A DNA stretch of 64,000 nt. It comes from a bacterium (GTDB lineage: Bacteria > Zhuqueibacterota > Zhuqueibacteria > Oleimicrobiales > Geothermoviventaceae). Shown here one piece after another: positions 52,267 to 61,253 of the stretch (within the stretch, counting starts at the first letter, position 1; every line of letters starts with the position of its first letter). The stretch lies in NCBI GenBank assembly GCA_028275345.1, contig JAPWUV010000006.1:175342-239341 (forward strand), given 5' to 3'. The notes below the pieces were generated by a model. The model did no database searches. It was not told the DNA's origin and worked only from the letters and a program-made list of their open reading frames with translations. The position numbers were made by a program, and so were the translations under genes.

Positions 52267-53337
52267 TCAAAACTCCAATTGCCATCCGAACCAGTGGTCA
52301 GCTCCGGGAGCTTCCGGTTCCGCGAACAGGGCGTAGTCCAAGGCGAATTCCCGCCCAAATAGTTTTTGCGCCACCCCCAATCCGATCCCGGGGCGATTCC
52401 TGCGAATCCCCACCCTCAGGGACAATCCGTCGAACACCACCCATTCGCCTCCGGTCGCCCAGCGTAGGTCCGACCCCTCCCGACCTTCAAGCTGGAGGAG
52501 CATCATGGCACGTTTCCCCTCGTCCCGGTAGGCAGCGCCGAGTCGCCAGCCCCTCGGAAAACGGTCGGTCTTGGTCGAACCGTGCTCCCAGAGACCTTGG
52601 GTGTTCCAGGTGTAGTGGGCGTTCAGATTGTCCACGCAAAGGCCGAGGGAAAACCCGCGGAAGGGCTCGGCGTAGGCTCCAATATCCAGACCGAAGCCCT
52701 GCGAAGTGACGGCACTGCCATCTTCCATCAAACCCGGGAAGCGATTGTACAATACCTTGCCGGCGATCCCAAGGGCCAGGCCGCGGCGAGGCTCGAGAGC
52801 GAAGCCGAAAACGAACGCATTCTCCGAATTGCTCAACATCCCCGTGTGCCGTCCATCGAGGTCGCGTCCGTCGATTTCCTCGACTCCCGCACGAATCCAG
52901 GCCACCCCCACCCCGGCACGCGGCCGCTCTCCGCCCCCCACTTCTTTTCCCGAAGGGGAGCGAGGCCCCACGGACGTAGCGAAGCCGAGGAAACTGAGCT
53001 GGCGATCGAGCGGGAGGAGAGCGTAGCTCGCGGCGAGCTTCGGTCCGGAGACAGAAATCAAGGCTGCGGGATTGAAGTGAACAGAGTAAACCGTATTGGC
53101 CACTGCAGCAAACGCACCGCCCATGGCAACCGGCTCAGCTCCGATGCCTAATCGGAGAAAAGCCCCCGCTTTGCCCCCACCCCCAGCGGGGAAGACCGTA
53201 CTGATCGGCAGAAGCGCGCACGTGACCAGTCCCCCCAACATCCCGATTCGTCGCGTGCGGAAGAACGACAGCCTGCCGCTTCGCGCCCGCGAAACCTCTC
53301 TTCTGCGTCCCGCCCTGAGTTCCCAATGCACCGGCAT
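52267..53337 (-). CDS. PorV/PorQ-like outer membrane protein, copy B
   Basis: A 356-residue protein with a hydrophobic signal segment (about residues 32-50, ending VFPAGG) and a beta-barrel. GAFLRLGIGAEPVAMGGAFA and HFNPAALISVSGPKLAASYA are the family signature (small mature N-terminus, MGGA, NPA). Barrel strands such as EWVVFDGLSLRVGIRRNRPG recur to the C-terminal Phe. Like copy A it may act as an outer membrane shuttle or channel. Start: ATG at 53337, preceded by GAGGA without spacing; ATG at 53241 would leave a minimal signal peptide. It lies 31 bases after the Asp-box protein gene. Confidence 0.8.
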   Translation of the reverse strand: MPVHWELRAGRRREVSRARSGRLSFFRTRRIGMLGGLVTCALLPISTVFPAGGGGKAGAFLRLGIGAEPVAMGGAFAAVANTVYSVHFNPAALISVSGPKLAASYALLPLDRQLSFLGFATSVGPRSPSGKEVGGGERPRAGVGVAWIRAGVEEIDGRDLDGRHTGMLSNSENAFVFGFALEPRRGLALGIAGKVLYNRFPGLMEDGSAVTSQGFGLDIGAYAEPFRGFSLGLCVDNLNAHYTWNTQGLWEHGSTKTDRFPRGWRLGAAYRDEGKRAMMLLQLEGREGSDLRWATGGEWVVFDGLSLRVGIRRNRPGIGLGVAQKLFGREFALDYALFAEPEAPGADHWFGWQLEF

Positions 53338-53368
53338 TCCTCACGCTCTGCTGGGGAGGCAGGCAAAA

Positions 53369-54841
53369 TCAGTCCAACACAACCAACTTTCCCCAGAAGC
53401 TCCCTTCGCCCTCGATGTCCAGGCGGTAGAAATACACCCCGTTCGCCACCGGTTCGCCGCGGCTGTTTCGTCCGTCCCAGATCTCGGCGTAATCACCCGG
53501 CACAGGACGTTCCTTGCCGGTGACCACCGTCGCCACGAGCTCCATCGCAAAATCGAATATCCGCAGAGAGACCCTCGTCGGTCGCGTTGTGTTGTACTGG
53601 AATCGCACGAAGCCCTCCCCGCCCATTTGGTTGTGCCGTGTGGGCGAGAACGGATTCGGGTACGCGTACGTGCGAGGCGAGGAACCCACGCCGGTGGGCA
53701 CGAAGCTTCGGTAGATGCGCCATGTATTCCCGTTGTCGGGCGTCATCGCCAGACCGTCGGCGCCACCCGCCCAAAGGCGTCCCCTGGGGTCCACTGCCGC
53801 GCCGTAAAACTCCGTGCTGAGGTACCGGTGATCCCGCGTTGCGTCGTAGATCTCCCCGTACTTGAACCAAGTCTTGCCGCCGTCGACGGACTTGAACAGC
53901 CCCTCGTCCGCACAGACGATCACGGCCGAGTCCTGGAAAGCGAAATTGTGGGCGAACACCCCGCGCAGCGCCGTCTGCCAGGTGAGGCCGTCGTCGTCCG
54001 ACCAGCTCACGCCGCGGAACTCGCTCGTGTCCCCGGTTTCCGATGTGGTCTCCACCGTCGCCGCCCAGATTCGGGTCCGACCCCGGTACCGCTGGGCAGC
54101 TAGCGCAACCACGAAATTCCCGGAAATCGGATGCCGCTGGTTCTGGTGGTTGAAGTTGACCCAAGTCCTCCCGCTATCGAGCGACCGGTTCACGCCCTTG
54201 GCTGTGCCCACCCAAAGGACTCCATTCACGGCGATCACGGAAAAGGCCCGATGATTCAGATTGCCCAATGGGTCGAAGAGGAAGGAATCGGGAGGCACGA
54301 CGTCCCATGTCTTTCCCCCATCCTGGCTGCGCCGAAGTCCCCCGCCCCAGCTGGTGATCCATATCGACTTGCCCAGGATGGCGATGTCGTAGGTGACGTT
54401 CTGCACCGGGGTGGGCCCTGGCTGCGGCACGTGCGTCCACGTCCGGCCCCGGTCGGTCGAGTAGGAAAGTCCACCCCCAGCGGGCAGGCGACCGGCATCT
54501 TTGGTCAGCGTATCGAAGGCCGTAGCCACCCAGATGATGCTGTCGGTCACCACCAGTGCCGAGACACCTCCCTTCCCCAGACCGTGCCGATGATCGAAGG
54601 ACTCCCAGGTCTCGCCGTCATCTATCGATCGGCTCAGCCCGCTACCGGTCGCCACCCAGATGGTGTCCCCGGCGAATCGGATGTCCGTGACGCTGTTACT
54701 GGCCAATCCGGCGACCGGCGGCGGAGTCTCCGTCGCCTCATGGGCGAGTCGGTAGGTCCGCAGGCTTTGCGCGCTCGCGCCCGCCGCAAGGAAAGCGAAA
54801 AGAAGCGCAAATCCCAGCTTCCGGTACGCGTCAGTACACAA
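53369..54841 (-). CDS. Secreted seven-Asp-box beta-propeller protein with sorting-type C-terminus
   Basis: A 490-residue protein with a signal peptide (about residues 8-25, AGASAQ) and seven Asp-boxes of the BNR type at residues 72, 128, 172, 220, 281, 318 and 367 (e.g. SIDDGETW, SQDGGKTW, SVDGGKTW). This implies a seven-bladed sialidase-like or photosystem-assembly-like propeller; no glycosidase residues were recognised. The C-terminal domain (about 390-490) begins YPNPFSPTRHNQ, has WDGRNSRGEPVANGVYFYRL and ends KLVVLD, a variant of the KLLLLR endings nearby. Start: TTG at 54841, with GAGAGGG six bases upstream, overlaps the stop of the preceding gene by 11 bases. Confidence 0.82.
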   Translation of the reverse strand: MCTDAYRKLGFALLFAFLAAGASAQSLRTYRLAHEATETPPPVAGLASNSVTDIRFAGDTIWVATGSGLSRSIDDGETWESFDHRHGLGKGGVSALVVTDSIIWVATAFDTLTKDAGRLPAGGGLSYSTDRGRTWTHVPQPGPTPVQNVTYDIAILGKSIWITSWGGGLRRSQDGGKTWDVVPPDSFLFDPLGNLNHRAFSVIAVNGVLWVGTAKGVNRSLDSGRTWVNFNHQNQRHPISGNFVVALAAQRYRGRTRIWAATVETTSETGDTSEFRGVSWSDDDGLTWQTALRGVFAHNFAFQDSAVIVCADEGLFKSVDGGKTWFKYGEIYDATRDHRYLSTEFYGAAVDPRGRLWAGGADGLAMTPDNGNTWRIYRSFVPTGVGSSPRTYAYPNPFSPTRHNQMGGEGFVRFQYNTTRPTRVSLRIFDFAMELVATVVTGKERPVPGDYAEIWDGRNSRGEPVANGVYFYRLDIEGEGSFWGKLVVLD

Positions 54842-56111
54842 CGAATACCCTCTCCACAGTCTCGCTCTTTTGACCAACCCAATCCATGGCCTGGAACCGG
54901 AATCGATACTCGCCCTTGAGGACCGGCGGAAGGCCTGCCCGCGCCGCCTCCGCATCGGAATACACCACCATCGTGAAGGTGAAAACCCCGTCGCCCGCAA
55001 CTTCGTCGCCGTAGAAAGGTTGCGGATAGAGGGCTGGATCGAAGGGAAGTCCATTGTCCACCATCGGGATGGGCTGACTGTTGTTGGCGTAGGTTCCGTC
55101 CGGCTTCAGGGAAAGGAATCCGACGGACCGGATGTCCTCCAGCCCCTGGGGATCGCGCACCTTCGCCGTGATGCGCACCGCCACGGAGCCAGACGGAGGC
55201 TTCGCCACGGAGTCGGGCAGGTCAACTTGTGCAACGACCGGGGGTCCATTCTCGATCCACAGGGTTTGATCCCACGGCGAGCTCTGAGCTCCGGTTCGAT
55301 CGAAGGCCTGGGCCCGCAGCAGGTACTCGCCCGCTTTCCCCGCGCCAAAGCTCGCGTCAATTTCCAGCTCGAACCAGCCGTCGTCGGGATGCCGATCCCC
55401 GTGCGTGCCGTCATCGTACAATCTTGCCGAAAACGCCTCGACGCCGGACCGGAGTCCCTGCAACCTGACCATCGCCACATCCGCTAATCCCTCGCTGTCG
55501 GCCACCATGGCCCGGAAGCGCTGAGTGCCCTCGAACCCACTCGGGAGCCTCCCAGGCGCCTCCAACTGCAGGATCGCGGGGGGATGGTTTCGCCGAGCCA
55601 GGATCAGACACTCCACCGGCGCGCTCTCGTGGCCTTCCCGGTCCACCGCCCGCAGCGCAAGCTTGAAGCTCAACTCGACCGAACCACTCCACCGCCAGAC
55701 GATCCGCCCGGTGAACACGCCGTCCCCCGCCACGACGTCCCCGTCCTCGGGGTGGAAGTAAGCTCCGTCGTCAAACAGGGTATCCACCGCGACCAACTCT
55801 CCGCCTGCGGAGCGAATCTCCACCAGGACGAATCGCACCGTCCTCACGCCCTGGGGATCCGTCACCCGAGCCGAAACGACCATCGTCTGGCCAGGAACAA
55901 CCGTCTGCGGTACCTCAGCTTCGAGAATGGCTGGCGCGACGGACGGCCTTGCCTCCCCCCCTTCCTTATCGCAGCCGGAGGTTAGAACCCCCACGACAAC
56001 GCACCAAACCGCCGCAAGCGACGCCGCGGCTCGGGCCAAGGGTGAGCCAAGCTTCACAGGAACCCGCGGATGCAGGTTGCTCTCTCGCACGCCGTCGAAT
56101 GAGCGAAGCAT
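54831..56111 (-). CDS. Lipoprotein with three Ig-like repeats (choice-of-anchor X type)
   Basis: A 426-residue protein. A hydrophobic stretch (about residues 26-44) ends in VLTSGC, a plausible lipobox. Three beta-sandwich repeats follow, each with an acidic loop: LFDDGAYFHPEDGDVVAGDG then VFTG (about 112-135), LYDDGTHGDRHPDDGWFELE (about 232-252) and YGDEVAGDGVFTFTMVV (about 365-385). The repeated DDG...GDGVF pattern resembles the choice-of-anchor X domain, and the acidic loops could bind calcium. Start: ATG at 56111 has no ribosome binding site; GTG at 56057 would give a more normal signal peptide. It overlaps the Asp-box protein gene by 11 bases, so both are surely co-translated. Confidence 0.72.
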   Translation of the reverse strand: MLRSFDGVRESNLHPRVPVKLGSPLARAAASLAAVWCVVVGVLTSGCDKEGGEARPSVAPAILEAEVPQTVVPGQTMVVSARVTDPQGVRTVRFVLVEIRSAGGELVAVDTLFDDGAYFHPEDGDVVAGDGVFTGRIVWRWSGSVELSFKLALRAVDREGHESAPVECLILARRNHPPAILQLEAPGRLPSGFEGTQRFRAMVADSEGLADVAMVRLQGLRSGVEAFSARLYDDGTHGDRHPDDGWFELEIDASFGAGKAGEYLLRAQAFDRTGAQSSPWDQTLWIENGPPVVAQVDLPDSVAKPPSGSVAVRITAKVRDPQGLEDIRSVGFLSLKPDGTYANNSQPIPMVDNGLPFDPALYPQPFYGDEVAGDGVFTFTMVVYSDAEAARAGLPPVLKGEYRFRFQAMDWVGQKSETVERVFVVY

Positions 56112-56243
56112 GCCACAAAGTACGAACCCGGTCCCTAAGTTGCAATGGCTTTTGCCGCCCGACGCAGCAGCCGGCGCAGCCCCCCGGATTGGCTCCAGCT
56201 ACCACCATCCGCAACTGGCAGACACGTGACCCGCACCGATCCG

Positions 56244-57329
56244 TCAGAAGTACACCACAGCTGCGTAGCCAACCCAGTGGCGAAGAGAACGCGGCGCCGT
56301 GACTCCGAGGCCCCCAATGGTTACGGGCATTTGCCCCAAGCCCCAGCTCGTATCGTAGCGGAGGAGATGTCCGGTTGGGGTGTGTCTTCCCAACTCCGCG
56401 GACAGATAGTACCCAAGCAGCAAACCAAACGGGATCGAAAAGCGTCCACACCAGGTGATTCGGTACGTCTGCAAGTCCTTCGGATCCACCAGCTCATACA
56501 GGAATAGGCGCAGGCGAGCGGGGGAAACGGCGTCGAGAAGGTAATTCTGCAGCAGGGCGTACTCCCGCTGCACAGCCCTTTCGTATCCTGCCAAATCGGC
56601 GCCGAACGGAGCGTAATTCCTCCCGCCCCAACTCTCATCGCCGTAATGGACGGCATCGGAAGAGATGACAATGACGAAGTCGCTCCCCCAATTCAGGCCC
56701 TGGGCGCGAACCAGCTCTGCGAGTCGACCAGCCAGCTCTCGCGCAATGGTTTCCATCCGCTCGAAATGCATGTACGGCACGAGCACGGGAAGGATCTCCA
56801 CATCTCTCACCGAGAACTGGAGCCACGGGATCAAGGCCTCCAGGGAGTGCTCCTCAGCATGATAGTTGTTGGAGACCGTGAACAGCTCCGCGGGCAGACG
56901 CTCGCGCAGCGAGTCCCGCAAGCTCCAGACGCGGACGGGACCCCAGGGCCCACGCCATCGGTCAAAGGAATCGAAAATCAGCCGATCCGCTTCCCCCCAG
57001 CGCCACGCGCGATGGGCAACCCCGATCAGAATCGCGTGTCGCGCTTTGTACTTGCGGAACAGGTGCCAATAGACCCGTCCGGCGTACACGTAATCATCGT
57101 GCGGCGAGATGGCCATCACCCAGTCGCTTTCGGCCTTGGCCCAGAGCCTCTGGTCCAGCGCGCGGAGGCTATCCTTCTCCAGGCTATCGGCAACGGCGAC
57201 GATGCGCTCCATCTGCACGGGGAACCGGGCGAACCCCACCGTGTCCACCAGCCCGCGCGTGATCTGTGCAATAACTGATTCGCTTGGGGAAAGCACTGCC
57301 GCCAGTCCGAGGAGGAGAAGCGCCCTCAT
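56244..57329 (-). CDS. Exported MEMO-family protein (AmmeMemoRadiSam B-like)
   Basis: A 361-residue protein with a signal peptide (about residues 2-22, SVIAQ) and a full MEMO domain. ISPHDDYVYAGRVYWHLF (H77), NNYHAEEHSLEALIPWLQF (H157/H161), IVISSDAVHYGDE (H228) and TYRITWCGRFSIPFG (C294) correspond to the conserved His/His/Cys metal site of MEMO and extradiol-dioxygenase-like proteins. The usual bacterial members are cytoplasmic and paired with AMMECR1 and radical SAM proteins; neither partner is seen here. An exported form is unusual. Start: ATG at 57329 with AGGTGAGG six bases upstream, 14 bases after the carboxypeptidase stop. Confidence 0.82.
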   Translation of the reverse strand: MRALLLLGLAAVLSPSESVIAQITRGLVDTVGFARFPVQMERIVAVADSLEKDSLRALDQRLWAKAESDWVMAISPHDDYVYAGRVYWHLFRKYKARHAILIGVAHRAWRWGEADRLIFDSFDRWRGPWGPVRVWSLRDSLRERLPAELFTVSNNYHAEEHSLEALIPWLQFSVRDVEILPVLVPYMHFERMETIARELAGRLAELVRAQGLNWGSDFVIVISSDAVHYGDESWGGRNYAPFGADLAGYERAVQREYALLQNYLLDAVSPARLRLFLYELVDPKDLQTYRITWCGRFSIPFGLLLGYYLSAELGRHTPTGHLLRYDTSWGLGQMPVTIGGLGVTAPRSLRHWVGYAAVVYF

Positions 57330-57343
57330 CGACGACCTCACCT

Positions 57344-60300
57344 TCAACGGAGTAGGAGCAGCTTCTCACCAGCCGTCCACAGCTGGTCGCTGGCTCGATC
57401 CCGGGCCCGCATGCGACAGAAGTAGACCCCCGAGGGAACGTCCGTCCCGGCGGAGTCCTTCCCGTCCCAATGCACCTGATACTCTCCCTCGCCGGCTTCC
57501 CCATCCCACAGGATCCGCACCACCCGACCGCGGCCGTCCAGGATGGCCAACTCTACCGCTGACCGCTCCGCGACGCGGAAGGAGATTGTAGTCCCCTGGT
57601 TGAAGGGGTTGGCGAAGGCAGGACGCAGTTCAAACCGGCTAGCGGCGTGGCGAGCCTTTCGGTTCACCCCCACGGGAGTCCCGAACTCGACGCGTACCGG
57701 AACCGACACCTCTTTGCCCCCACTCAGGTTCATCTGAATGCGCAGCCAGCCTTTCCCTCCCGCGGGACCGAGGGCCCGGGGATCGACGATCACGCGGACC
57801 GGAAGCTTCCCTCCCTTACCGATCACTGCTGAATCGGGACGGACGGAAAGCCAAGGCACGTCCAGTCCCGCCCGCGTGACCCGCAAGGCAGTCCCCTCCG
57901 ACTCGCTCACTTGCAAATGGACTACTGACCACTCTGGGCCCAGGACTTTCTCCGGCAGGGCAACTTGCACAACGCCCGCGCGGACCTCCGCCGGAAACGC
58001 CACCAACCAGCGCTGTTCGTCTTCGGAGGCAAGGTAGACCCGTTCCTGTCTGCACTCCAGACGGTACTTCTCCCCATCCGGCCACGTGGTCAAGCGTGCG
58101 GATGAGGAAGCGGGCCAGCGCAGGACCAACACACCTGACTCACTCGAGGCGGCGACAGCATTGGCAGAACTCTCCTGCTGCGCGCGGATCCCCGCGGACC
58201 TGTCGCCGATCCCGCCCTTGGACCAGAGCGGAATGGCTTCCAGGCCAGCGAAGGATTCACACACCGACGCTTCTCGCTCCCTCCCCGAATATACCAACCC
58301 GGCTCCGATCCCGGGGCCTTCCGTCTCGGCCCGGATCCGGACGATCAGGTCCAACAAACCTCCATTCGCGATCCAAAGGGTGTCGACAAGCAGCTCCGCA
58401 CCGGCGACCGGCACGACGATCCGGATCGAATCGGGCCAAATCCGTGGGCTCGGGCCGTCGTCGGTGACCCAGAAACTGTATGCATGGTCCGGCGCCGCCA
58501 CGGGATCGCGCACGACGTTGCCATCCGCGTCCCGCGCTTCTACGTAGTACTCGATGTGAGTCCCGAGCGGCTGGCCTGGTATCTCCGCCACGTACCAACT
58601 CTCCTCCCGGCGCATCGGCAGCCGAAGCCACGCGGAGTCCGTCCTGTAAACGAGCTCCACACGCACTCCGGGTGCGTCATCTTCCACCTCCGCCGCAATC
58701 AGGTAGGGACCCTCCATATCGGACGTGTGGCGCGGCTGAAGGAGAAGAGCAACCCGCGGCGTCCCCTCGTTCCGAACAGACCAGGAGACGTCGTCGATGT
58801 ACCAGCCGAAGTCGGTGACGTAGTGGTCGCTCCCAAAATGGAACTGCAGCGTCACGGTGTGCCCCACGAACGGTGTGAGGTCGAAGGTCTCGAGCCGCCA
58901 CTGTTCTCCTGTACCGGGAGGTCCACCGTAAGCGGGCTCGCCGCCGAGCACGGCGTTGTACGAGTCGACGACCCGGTCATAGCCCCGTTGACTCGTCTCC
59001 AAAACCTGGAAAGGCCCGCCATCCACCGAAATCTTCAGATTGCCGCCGTCCCAGAGCGTCCCTTCCCCGAACTCAAACCGATACCAATGCCAGAAACGAA
59101 AAGTGGCCGCCCGGGCGTGGGTGAGGTCAATTGGGGGCGTGTTGAGTCGGGCGTCGGCCAGGTTCCCGTAAGTTCCGTCGAGTCGGGTTGCCCAAACCCT
59201 CATTCCCGAGTGGGCACCCTTCGGCCCGGAGGTGGGAATGCCCCATTCCCATTCTCCTCCCGATGCGACCACCAATCCGGGACTGTCTTCGAAGTCCAGG
59301 AGCCGGTCGGGGACGAGTCGGAGTTGGTACCAGCCCGTATCCGGAGCCACGGCCACGTTCCCGCGCCTGGAAGCATCCTTGGCGAGGATCCGGTACCACA
59401 CGGTCTGCCACGCCCTTGCCGGCGCCAGCGGAATCGAACCCTCGAACTGGTCGCGGCTCACTTCCACCATCTCGGCGCCGTAAATGACCCACTCGTCCAT
59501 TCTGTACTCTACCCAGGCCGAATTGATCCCCGACGCGTCCCGGATCGTCGCGCGCACGGGACAGGCAGGATCAAAGACGGACCGCTCAGCCAATGGGATG
59601 TGCTCGATCGCGGGAGGAAGTGTGTCCGGTCTCGCCCGGAACTGGAAAACGGAATCCGGCGCGCATCGGGGCGCTGCACCTCGCTTGCCCTCCAGACTGC
59701 GTGCCGAGATGTAGTAGCGATACAACCTCCCACCCCGGACGGACGGAATTGCCGCGGCGTACTCGTCCCGCGATCCGGTGGGCATTAGGCGCACGGAGTC
59801 AAAGGGGGCACCGTCGACGGAGTAGTGAAGCCACAATCCCTCAGGATCGAGGTTCTGCGGACGGGTGAGGGGAATTGCGGGCCGAATCTTTGCGCGGACC
59901 ACATACGGGCCCACTTCGTCCTCGGTGTCGGGCAAGGGGATGGTCTCCACAATGGGCTCCTCCCCGGCAGCCCAGATCGCGTACAGGACCGGTCCGAGGT
60001 TCTCCAGGATGAGGTCCCGGATCTCGGAGGTATCGGGATGGAAGGCGTTCCCGACCTCGAGGGTGAAACCAAAGGCCTTCTCTTTCTCGATCTGCTCTCC
60101 GTAGAGCCAGTCCCCCGCATCCCCGTTGGTGATGTAGATGGCGCCGGAAGCCGCATTGCCAGGCCTGTAGCGATTGTAGCGGACCATGCTGTCGGCCAAG
60201 GCGACAAAGACCTCGTGGTCCGGCGTGTTCTCCCGGACATACCCCCACGGGAAGAGCACGAGTCGACCGTAGCTGTGCAGGGAGATCACGATCCGAAAGT

Positions 60301-61165
60301 GGTGGGTCAGGCACAGGTCCCGAAAGGCCTGCGTTTCCGGCTCCGAGAACGGCGCCTCCCCCCGGTATACTTCGGAACTCGGGTCTCCACTCGAGCCGAT
60401 GTCATCATAGCCCCACTTGTACCCGTAGTTTCGGTTGAGGTCCACCCCGTAGACCCCGTCCGTAATTCGCCGGCGATTCTTCCGCCACCAGCGATCGACC
60501 TTGTGGACGTAGTCAAGCCCGTCCGGATTCAAAGTCGGCAGGATCCAGATCTGCCGGTGGTCCACGAGGTAGGTGACGTACGGATCCTTCCCGTAGCGCT
60601 CAACCAGGTAGTTGAGCAGGAAAACGGCGATCTCGGGGGTGATGATCTCCCGGGCGTGATGATTGGCGACAATGGCCACCTCCGGCTCATCTTCCTCCAG
60701 CTCCACCTTGTCCGAGATCTTGATCGCCAGGATGTCGCGATCGGCCAGTCCTTGGGTCTTCTCCCAGCCGTCCCCGAGATCGTAGACGCGCGCGATCCGG
60801 GGGAAGCGCTGCTCAGCCCGTTCCAGCTCCTCCTTGCACCGGGCGTAGTCGTGGAAGTACTCCATGTAGCCGCTTTGCCGCAGCGCCGACTCGAAAGCAG
60901 CCAGATCCTCGATCTGGACCTCGTACTCCAAGCCCAGGCTATCCATTCGCGCGAGATCCCGCGCTCTCGCCAGGACGTGCAGACTCCGGCTCTCAGCGTC
61001 GTAGCCCGCCACGTCCGGTCCCGACCGCAGGAACTGGAGGAGCGCCGGATCTCTGAAATCCCGAACACGAACGGCCACCAGCTTCGCGGGACGTTCCCCA
61101 CGTGCCGGCAAATTCATTCCCAAGAGCCACAGGGGGAGGAAAAGGAGTACCGTTGCTCTTCGCAT
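57344..61165 (-). CDS. Secreted M14 zinc carboxypeptidase with sorting-type C-terminus
   Basis: A 1273-residue protein. After a signal peptide (residues 4-22) and a propeptide-like region, the M14 domain has zinc ligands H170, E173 (NHHAREIITPE) and H297 (ISLHSYG), substrate-binding N244/R245 (VDLNRNYG) and catalytic E370 (FGFTLEVGN). All key residues are present, so it should be active; the size suggests a carboxypeptidase T-like enzyme. Beta-sandwich modules follow, including one resembling the immune-inhibitor A/MAM type (WHWYRFEFGEGTLWDGGNLK, then GWYIDDVSW). The C-terminus has NPFNQGTTISF, HWDGKDSAGTDVPSGVYFCR and ends KLLLLR. Start: ATG with GGGAG eight bases upstream. It lies 88 bases after the second subtilase gene. 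Confidence 0.92.
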   Translation of the reverse strand: MRRATVLLFLPLWLLGMNLPARGERPAKLVAVRVRDFRDPALLQFLRSGPDVAGYDAESRSLHVLARARDLARMDSLGLEYEVQIEDLAAFESALRQSGYMEYFHDYARCKEELERAEQRFPRIARVYDLGDGWEKTQGLADRDILAIKISDKVELEEDEPEVAIVANHHAREIITPEIAVFLLNYLVERYGKDPYVTYLVDHRQIWILPTLNPDGLDYVHKVDRWWRKNRRRITDGVYGVDLNRNYGYKWGYDDIGSSGDPSSEVYRGEAPFSEPETQAFRDLCLTHHFRIVISLHSYGRLVLFPWGYVRENTPDHEVFVALADSMVRYNRYRPGNAASGAIYITNGDAGDWLYGEQIEKEKAFGFTLEVGNAFHPDTSEIRDLILENLGPVLYAIWAAGEEPIVETIPLPDTEDEVGPYVVRAKIRPAIPLTRPQNLDPEGLWLHYSVDGAPFDSVRLMPTGSRDEYAAAIPSVRGGRLYRYYISARSLEGKRGAAPRCAPDSVFQFRARPDTLPPAIEHIPLAERSVFDPACPVRATIRDASGINSAWVEYRMDEWVIYGAEMVEVSRDQFEGSIPLAPARAWQTVWYRILAKDASRRGNVAVAPDTGWYQLRLVPDRLLDFEDSPGLVVASGGEWEWGIPTSGPKGAHSGMRVWATRLDGTYGNLADARLNTPPIDLTHARAATFRFWHWYRFEFGEGTLWDGGNLKISVDGGPFQVLETSQRGYDRVVDSYNAVLGGEPAYGGPPGTGEQWRLETFDLTPFVGHTVTLQFHFGSDHYVTDFGWYIDDVSWSVRNEGTPRVALLLQPRHTSDMEGPYLIAAEVEDDAPGVRVELVYRTDSAWLRLPMRREESWYVAEIPGQPLGTHIEYYVEARDADGNVVRDPVAAPDHAYSFWVTDDGPSPRIWPDSIRIVVPVAGAELLVDTLWIANGGLLDLIVRIRAETEGPGIGAGLVYSGREREASVCESFAGLEAIPLWSKGGIGDRSAGIRAQQESSANAVAASSESGVLVLRWPASSSARLTTWPDGEKYRLECRQERVYLASEDEQRWLVAFPAEVRAGVVQVALPEKVLGPEWSVVHLQVSESEGTALRVTRAGLDVPWLSVRPDSAVIGKGGKLPVRVIVDPRALGPAGGKGWLRIQMNLSGGKEVSVPVRVEFGTPVGVNRKARHAASRFELRPAFANPFNQGTTISFRVAERSAVELAILDGRGRVVRILWDGEAGEGEYQVHWDGKDSAGTDVPSGVYFCRMRARDRASDQLWTAGEKLLLLR

Positions 61166-61253
61166 CGTGGAGGCTCCCGTGCTCGTCCCTGCCCGAAGGC
61201 GCTCGCGGGCTCCGTCTCCCGAAGCTACCTCCCGGCGTAAACCGATAGACGGC

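Noticed and set aside
59825-61240. 471-codon plus-strand frame opposite the M14 carboxypeptidase
   Set aside because: The opposite strand carries all zinc and catalytic residues of M14; this frame is a shadow.
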